Assembly: GCA_902773045.1 (NCBI GenBank)
Contig: CACYDE010000049.1
Span: 1 to 9,814, forward strand
Source: an uncultured Ruminococcus sp.
GTDB lineage: Bacteria; Bacillota; Clostridia; Oscillospirales; Acutalibacteraceae
DNA length: 9,814 bases
Direction of reading: 5' to 3'
Every line of letters starts with the position of its first letter. Position 1 is the first letter of the stretch. This document shows, in pieces, positions 6,147 to 9,814 of the stretch. The notes beneath the pieces were generated by a model. It saw nothing but the letters and a program-made list of their open reading frames with translations. It ran no database searches and was not told the DNA's origin. Made by a program: the position numbers and the translations under genes.

Positions 6147-6228
6147 AGTAAACAACCTGTCAAAGCACATCAGAGATGATCCAATTTTACATTAGGCTGA
6201 GGAATCGGTATGAAACGGAGGAATTCAC

Positions 6229-7254
6229 ATGAGTGATTTTGAATATGAAATTATAAACGGGAAAAAGATCAGAGTACGACCGCGCGAGGTGGTTTCCGAG
6301 ATCGACGAAAACGGTTATTTCCATCGTCAGGAAAATCGTTTTGCCACGGGCTTCGGCGAAGGCAAAAATCCGATCGAAAAAGGCCGCTATCGTCTGATAT
6401 GGGCGAAGCTCTGCCACTGGTCGAACCGCGCGTCGATCGTGCGCGAGCTGTTGGGTCTGGAGGACGCCATAAGCGTTAATATGGTCAATCAGCAAAAGCA
6501 TGAAAAAAATCTCGGCTGGGAGTTTGTTTATGATGAGAACAATACTGATCCTGTCCTCGGGATTCAGTTTCTCAGCGAAGCATATTATGCAGCCGATAAT
6601 GAATACACCGGCCGCACGACCGTACCGGCGCTGATAGATGTTAAAACCGGAAAGGTGGTCAACAACGATTATCATCGGCTGACAAATTACTTCGAGGTCG
6701 ATTTCAGAGAGTTTCACAAGAAAGGCGCGCCCGAGCTTTATCCCGAAGAACTTCGCGGAGAGATCGACGCACTTAACGACTGGCTTTTTGACAATGTGAA
6801 CAACGGCGTTTACAAAACGGCATTCGCACGTTCTCCCGAAGCGTTCTGGGACGCGTACAATGCGTTTTATGCGGCGCTGGACATTTTGGAGGAGCGGTTG
6901 GAAAACCGCAGGTTCCTGTTCGGCGACTATATCACCGACAGCGATGTGAGATTATACGTTACTCTGGCACGGCTGGATATAAGGTATACCCACCAGCTTG
7001 GTCATGTAAAGAAGCCGCTGTTTGAATATAAAAACCTTTGGGGTTACGCAAGGGATCTTTATCAGATACCTGCGTTCGGAAACAATACATATTTCAAGAG
7101 CTTTGCCAATCCTAAGAAAAAGGAAGGCAGACTGATGGAGGGATTTAACGCAAGATTCCTCGACGAGATAGATTTCGATAAATACTGGGGCGCGCCGCAC
7201 GGAAGAGCCGTTTTGTCGGGCGACCCGGGAAACAAGTGGAAAGCGGAGGTGTGA
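6229..7254 (+). CDS. Glutathione S-transferase-like protein, YqjG/ECM4 (xi-class) type, copy 1
   Basis: The family's characterised members are glutathionyl-hydroquinone reductases, which remove glutathione from GS-hydroquinones using a catalytic cysteine. An N-terminal thioredoxin-like domain (about 50-150) carries AKLCHWSNRASI with C62 where the family has C-P-W-A, then GWEF (96-99), TVP (131-133) with the cis-proline that binds the thiol peptide, and VVNNDYHRL (143-151). The helical domain (about 175-300) has LNDWLFDNVNNGVYK (182-196), RFLFGDYITDSDVRLYVTLA (228-247) and NLWGYARDLYQIPAF (269-283), all close to the family pattern. The motif after C62 reads H-W-S instead of P-W-A, and the usual histidine/proline-rich C-terminal segment is replaced by NTYFKSF. 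Glutathione is uncommon in anaerobic Clostridia, so the thiol partner is uncertain. GGAGG lies 7 bases upstream of the start. A close paralogue follows after 3 bases. Confidence 0.85.
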   Translation: MSDFEYEIINGKKIRVRPREVVSEIDENGYFHRQENRFATGFGEGKNPIEKGRYRLIWAKLCHWSNRASIVRELLGLEDAISVNMVNQQKHEKNLGWEFVYDENNTDPVLGIQFLSEAYYAADNEYTGRTTVPALIDVKTGKVVNNDYHRLTNYFEVDFREFHKKGAPELYPEELRGEIDALNDWLFDNVNNGVYKTAFARSPEAFWDAYNAFYAALDILEERLENRRFLFGDYITDSDVRLYVTLARLDIRYTHQLGHVKKPLFEYKNLWGYARDLYQIPAFGNNTYFKSFANPKKKEGRLMEGFNARFLDEIDFDKYWGAPHGRAVLSGDPGNKWKAEV

Positions 7255-7257
7255 TAT

Positions 7258-8292
7258 ATGGCGGAATATATTGAAGTGAACGGACGCCGGATCAGAGTGC
7301 GTCCGACGGAAACAGTGAGTGAGGTCGACGAGTACGGCAATTTTCATCGTCAGCCAAATCATTTTACAAAAGGTTTCGGAGAGGGGCAGAATCCCGTCGA
7401 ATCCGACAGATACATTCTCTTTTGGGCGAAGGGCTGTCACTGGTCAAACAGGGCGTCCATCACTATCGAGCTGTTAGGACTTAATGACGCGGTCAAAACC
7501 GAGATCGTGGGCAGAACGTTCGGCAGGGAAAAAGATCTCGGCTGGGAATTTGTCAATTCACCCGACAATATCAATCCCGAAACGGGAGCACAGTTTCTCA
7601 GCGAGCTGTACTTTAATTCAGACCCGGATTATGAGGGAAGAGCCACCGTTCCGGCATTCGTTGACTACAAAACCAAAAAGGTCGCAAACAACGATTACAA
7701 CCGGCTGACTAACTTCCTTGAAACGGCTTTTCGTCCGTTCCATAAAAAGAATGCGCCCGAGCTTTATCCCGAAGAACTGCGTGACGAGATCGACAAACTC
7801 AACGACTGGCTTTTTGACAACGTGAACAATGCTGTGTATCGTGCTCAGTTCGCCCAGAGCCTTCAGGCATTTTCGGACGCTTACGAAACTTTTTTCGCCG
7901 GACTTGAAGCGATGGATAAGCGGCTGGAGAATAACCGTTTCCTTTTCGGCGATTACGTTACCGACAGTGATATCAGACTTTTCGTGACATTGGCGAGGTT
8001 TGATGTTTCATATTCGCGTAATATCGGTCCGTGCAAAAAGCGTTTGGTAGATTATGAGAATCTCTGGGGCTATGCAAGAGATCTTTATCAGATCCCGGCT
8101 TTTTATCACAATACATATTTTCATGATTTTGCAGCTACGCGCCGCAAGGAGGAACAGGGTGAGGATTACTTCGGTTCAACCTATTACGACCGTATTCTTC
8201 CGGCTACAAACTTTGACGTGATCTGGAAAACGCCGACGGGAAGAGAACGTCTGAGCAAAGACCCCGCAAATAAGCTTAGGATAAGGAGATAA
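7258..8292 (+). CDS. Glutathione S-transferase-like protein, YqjG/ECM4 (xi-class) type, copy 2
   Basis: This is a tandem paralogue of the preceding gene, alike along its whole length and identical at more than half of residues by eye. Shared blocks include RIRVRP near the start, FHRQ, GFGEG, the catalytic segment CHWSNRASI (C60), DLGWEF, TVP (130-132), NNDY, APELYPEELR, LNDWLFDNVNN, NRFLFGDYVTDSDIRLFVTL and NLWGYARDLYQIPAF. The H-W-S signature after the cysteine is kept, so it predates the duplication and is probably functional. The copies differ most around 80-92 and after about 290, where substrate or subunit contacts may differ. The start is coupled to copy 1: only 3 bases separate stop and ATG, and GGAGGT lies inside the end of copy 1. 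A heterodimer or two enzymes of divided specificity are both possible. Confidence 0.85.
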   Translation: MAEYIEVNGRRIRVRPTETVSEVDEYGNFHRQPNHFTKGFGEGQNPVESDRYILFWAKGCHWSNRASITIELLGLNDAVKTEIVGRTFGREKDLGWEFVNSPDNINPETGAQFLSELYFNSDPDYEGRATVPAFVDYKTKKVANNDYNRLTNFLETAFRPFHKKNAPELYPEELRDEIDKLNDWLFDNVNNAVYRAQFAQSLQAFSDAYETFFAGLEAMDKRLENNRFLFGDYVTDSDIRLFVTLARFDVSYSRNIGPCKKRLVDYENLWGYARDLYQIPAFYHNTYFHDFAATRRKEEQGEDYFGSTYYDRILPATNFDVIWKTPTGRERLSKDPANKLRIRR

Positions 8293-8295
8293 GGC

Positions 8296-8724
8296 ATGAA
8301 TGCGGTCAGAGTAACTAAGCAATGGCAGCGTGCGGCGGTTTATTATGTGAGAGCGAGAGCAATGTGCGATGGGTTCGGCTGTTCTTTCGAAGCGGAATTT
8401 CATGACGATACAACCGACAGCGATTATGTTCTGGTTCTTGACGGTGAACGACCCGTTTCGGCGTGCCGGGTTCATTGGCTTGGCGGTGAAGACGCTAAAA
8501 TAGAGCGAGTGGCAACGCTTTCCGAATACAGAGGAAAGCATTTCGGAAGCTGCGGTATTTCCGAAGCCGAACGCTGGGCAAAGGAGAAAGGCGTTAAGCG
8601 TATCTTCATAAATTCCCGGGAGGCGGCGTTGGGATTTTACCAAAAATTAGGATATACGCCCGATTACAGCGAACGTTCGGGCAGCGGTGATTTCCGTTGT
8701 GTTATGACGGAAAAATTTTTATAA
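8296..8724 (+). CDS. GNAT-family N-acetyltransferase
   Basis: This 142-residue single-domain GNAT protein transfers acetyl from acetyl-CoA to an amine. Motif A is IERVATLSEYRGKHFGSCGI (69-88), with RGKHFGS as the acetyl-CoA pyrophosphate loop. Motif B is FYQKLGY (114-120). The N-terminal half has the V-x-VRA-x-A-M ... D-D-T-T-D-S-D-Y layout of the small GNAT group related to ElaA/YjcF-like proteins. The ATG is 3 bases after the second GST-like gene, with AAGGAG at 8283-8288 inside that gene, so the three are likely co-translated. In known Bacillus pathways for S-substituted cysteine salvage, GNAT enzymes N-acetylate the cysteine adduct. A similar role here is an inference from the neighbours. 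The substrate is not readable from sequence. Confidence 0.85.
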   Translation: MNAVRVTKQWQRAAVYYVRARAMCDGFGCSFEAEFHDDTTDSDYVLVLDGERPVSACRVHWLGGEDAKIERVATLSEYRGKHFGSCGISEAERWAKEKGVKRIFINSREAALGFYQKLGYTPDYSERSGSGDFRCVMTEKFL

Positions 8725-8725
8725 G
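8697..8725 (+). promoter_or_regulatory. Possible promoter of the cysteine synthase-like gene
   Basis: TTGTGT (8697-8702), a 17-bp spacer and TATAAG (8720-8725) overlap the last codons of the GNAT gene. The shared motif at 8728-8748 begins directly after, mirroring the arrangement before the trans-sulfuration gene. The match is moderate, but the repeated architecture raises its credibility. Confidence 0.4.
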
Positions 8726-8727
8726 TC

Positions 8728-8748
8728 AAAACCTATTAAAAAGATATG
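8728..8748 (+). promoter_or_regulatory. Shared sulfur-gene motif, site 2
   Basis: This is the second strong copy of the 21-base motif (AAAACCTATTAA, three variable bases, GATATG), identical to 3564-3584 at 17 of 21 positions. It fills most of the 49-base gap between the GNAT gene and the cysteine synthase-like gene. A common repressor or RNA element for both genes is the simplest reading. Confidence 0.5.
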
Positions 8749-8773
8749 TTTACAGTTGAAAGAGGGAAGAGAG

Positions 8774-9703
8774 ATGGCAGGAATTTACGACAGTATCCTT
8801 GATCTGACGGGTCACACACCTCTTGTGGAGTTTCACGAAGTTGAAAAGAAATTCGGCAGCAAAGCGCGGATCATCGGTAAGCTGGAATTTTTCAATCCGA
8901 GTTTTTCGGTTAAGGCGAGAGCCGCGCTGAGAATGATCGAGGACGCCGAAAAAAGAGGAGAACTGAAGCCCGGCGGAACGATCATAGAGGGAACAAGCGG
9001 AAACACCGGGATAGGGCTTGCGATGGCGGCAGCGGCGAAGGGATATAAAGCGATAATTACCATGCCCGAAAATATGAGCCGCGAAAGGAGAATTATTCTC
9101 AAAGCGTACGGCGCGCAGGTGGTTTTAACGCCTGCCGAACTTAATATGGCGGGAGCAGGAGCGAAAGCGGCTGAGCTTGCATTGAATATTCCTGGTGCAT
9201 ATATCCCCGCGCAGGGAAAAAATCCGTCCAATCCTTACGCTCATTACGACACTACCGGTCCGGAGATCTGGAAGGACACAGACGGAAAAGTTGATATTTT
9301 CGTTGCGGCATCCGGCACGGGCGGAACGATATCGGGTGCGGGGGCTTATCTGAAGCATAAAAACCCCGAAGTTAAAGTGATAGCCGTTGAACCGAAGGGA
9401 AGTCCTGTCCTTTCGGGAGGCGAACCCGGTTTTCATAAAATTCAGGGGATCGGCGGCGGCGCAACTCCGCCCGTTACAAATGAGGAGATATTCGATGAAG
9501 TCATCGCGGTTTCCGACGAGGACGCCTATGAAACGGCACGTTTCAGCGCGTCTCACGGGGGAATATTGATCGGTATTTCCGCAGGCGCAGCTTTATGGGC
9601 TGCGGCACAGGTCGGAAAACGTGAGGAAAATTACGGGAAAAATATAGTAACGATCATTCCCGATTCGGGAGAGAGATATCTTTCTTCCGATCTGTTTGAA
9701 TAA
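8774..9703 (+). CDS. cysK: Cysteine synthase (O-acetylserine sulfhydrylase) family enzyme with altered active-site loop
   Basis: This fold type II PLP enzyme is expected to make cysteine from O-acetylserine and sulfide. I start it at ATG 8774, with GAGGG 7 bases upstream (309 residues), rather than at the in-frame TTG at 8756. Motifs are FNPSFSVKARAA (40-51) with the Schiff-base lysine K47, EGTSGNTG (72-79) for the substrate carboxylate, PEN-MSRERR (98-106), DTTGPEIW (159-166), ASGTGGT (179-185) for PLP phosphate, GIGGG (225-229), ISAGAA (268-273) and PDSGERYLS (296-304). Typical CysK reads NPGGSVKDR; here the loop is S-F and Asp after K47 is Ala. The PLP-site motifs remain intact, so it should be active, but its substrate may differ from standard CysK. 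It lies at the end of the sulfur cluster, 49 bases after the GNAT gene. No GC-rich terminator follows in the next 90 bases. Confidence 0.88.
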   Translation: MAGIYDSILDLTGHTPLVEFHEVEKKFGSKARIIGKLEFFNPSFSVKARAALRMIEDAEKRGELKPGGTIIEGTSGNTGIGLAMAAAAKGYKAIITMPENMSRERRIILKAYGAQVVLTPAELNMAGAGAKAAELALNIPGAYIPAQGKNPSNPYAHYDTTGPEIWKDTDGKVDIFVAASGTGGTISGAGAYLKHKNPEVKVIAVEPKGSPVLSGGEPGFHKIQGIGGGATPPVTNEEIFDEVIAVSDEDAYETARFSASHGGILIGISAGAALWAAAQVGKREENYGKNIVTIIPDSGERYLSSDLFE

Positions 9704-9797
9704 ATATTTTAACTCAAATTTCCCACATATTATAGCAATCCAATAAAATAATTAGAGTATTGACAAGCGTGGTAAAATATAGGTAGAGGTGATAACC

Positions 9798-9814
9798 ATG
9801 TTGAGTCAAGAAAA
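9798..9814 (+). CDS. Start of an unknown gene (partial, runs off the right edge)
   Basis: ATG at 9798 begins MLSQE and is preceded by a good ribosome binding site, AGAGGTGA (9786-9793). An in-frame GTG at 9789 overlaps that site and is less likely as a start. Too few residues are visible to name a family. TTGACA at 9760-9765 lies upstream but has no -10 at the correct spacing, so the promoter is unclear. The AT-rich gap 9704-9797 shows no strong hairpin. Confidence 0.55.

Noticed and set aside
6154..6174. AACAACCTGTCAAAGC as a fourth copy of the shared sulfur motif
   Set aside because: Only the ACCT and AAA parts agree; the GATATG half is missing.
6186..6214. TTTACA, 17 bp, TATGAA resembling a promoter before the first GST-like gene
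   Set aside because: Transcription would start about at the ribosome binding site (6217-6221), leaving no usable leader. Co-transcription with the upstream genes is more likely.
8756..8773. TTG start extending the cysteine synthase gene by six residues
   Set aside because: The extra codons overlap the GAGGG ribosome binding site that serves the ATG at 8774, and homologues begin close to that ATG.
9760..9778. TTGACA with TAAAAT as a promoter for the last gene
   Set aside because: The spacing between the boxes is only 7 bp, and no -10 box lies at 16-18 bp.

Overview
The window looks like the chromosome of a gut or rumen Clostridia bacterium, most likely Ruminococcus or a close relative in the Oscillospiraceae. 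This is an inference from three things: strong purine-rich ribosome binding sites, AT-rich gaps between moderately GC-rich genes, and a secreted leucine-rich-repeat protein ending in a two-repeat type I dockerin, the module that docks proteins onto cellulosomes. No rRNA, tRNA, CRISPR array, transposase or known riboswitch was recognised.

Region 1 (1-1680). The first 15 codons of a possible minus-strand gene lie at the left edge. A 500-base AT-rich gap follows, then a membrane-anchored PdaB-like polysaccharide deacetylase with a long Ser/Asp/Glu/Thr-rich tail. A 30-base hairpin repeat occurs on both sides of the deacetylase gene (27 of 30 bases identical), which suggests a dispersed repeat family.

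Region 2 (1682-3452). A 67-residue XRE-type repressor and the dockerin LRR protein are divergently transcribed. Between them is a near-consensus promoter (TTGACA, 17 bp, TAAAAT) reading into the LRR gene. Two copies of the palindrome GCATTC-N4-GAATGC sit on it: one fills the spacer between -35 and -10, the other lies just past the start point. This looks like a compact repressor-controlled switch for a surface or cellulosomal protein.

Region 3 (3453-9703). Six co-directional genes form a sulfur amino acid cluster: a gamma-family trans-sulfuration enzyme, a MalY/PatB-type C-S lyase, two tandem glutathione-S-transferase-like proteins of the glutathionyl-hydroquinone reductase (YqjG/ECM4) type, a GNAT acetyltransferase and a cysteine synthase-family enzyme. 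The two GST-like genes and the GNAT gene are separated by only 3 bases each and look translationally coupled. Matching 21-base motifs (17 of 21 identical) lie just downstream of predicted promoters before the first and last genes of the cluster, with a weaker match before the C-S lyase. The first gene also has a leader that can encode an 18-residue peptide with two cysteines. I infer a co-regulated sulfur regulon that may process a thiol conjugate or S-substituted cysteine. The tandem GST-like pair inside it is the most novel element here. A further plus-strand gene begins at 9798 and runs off the window.
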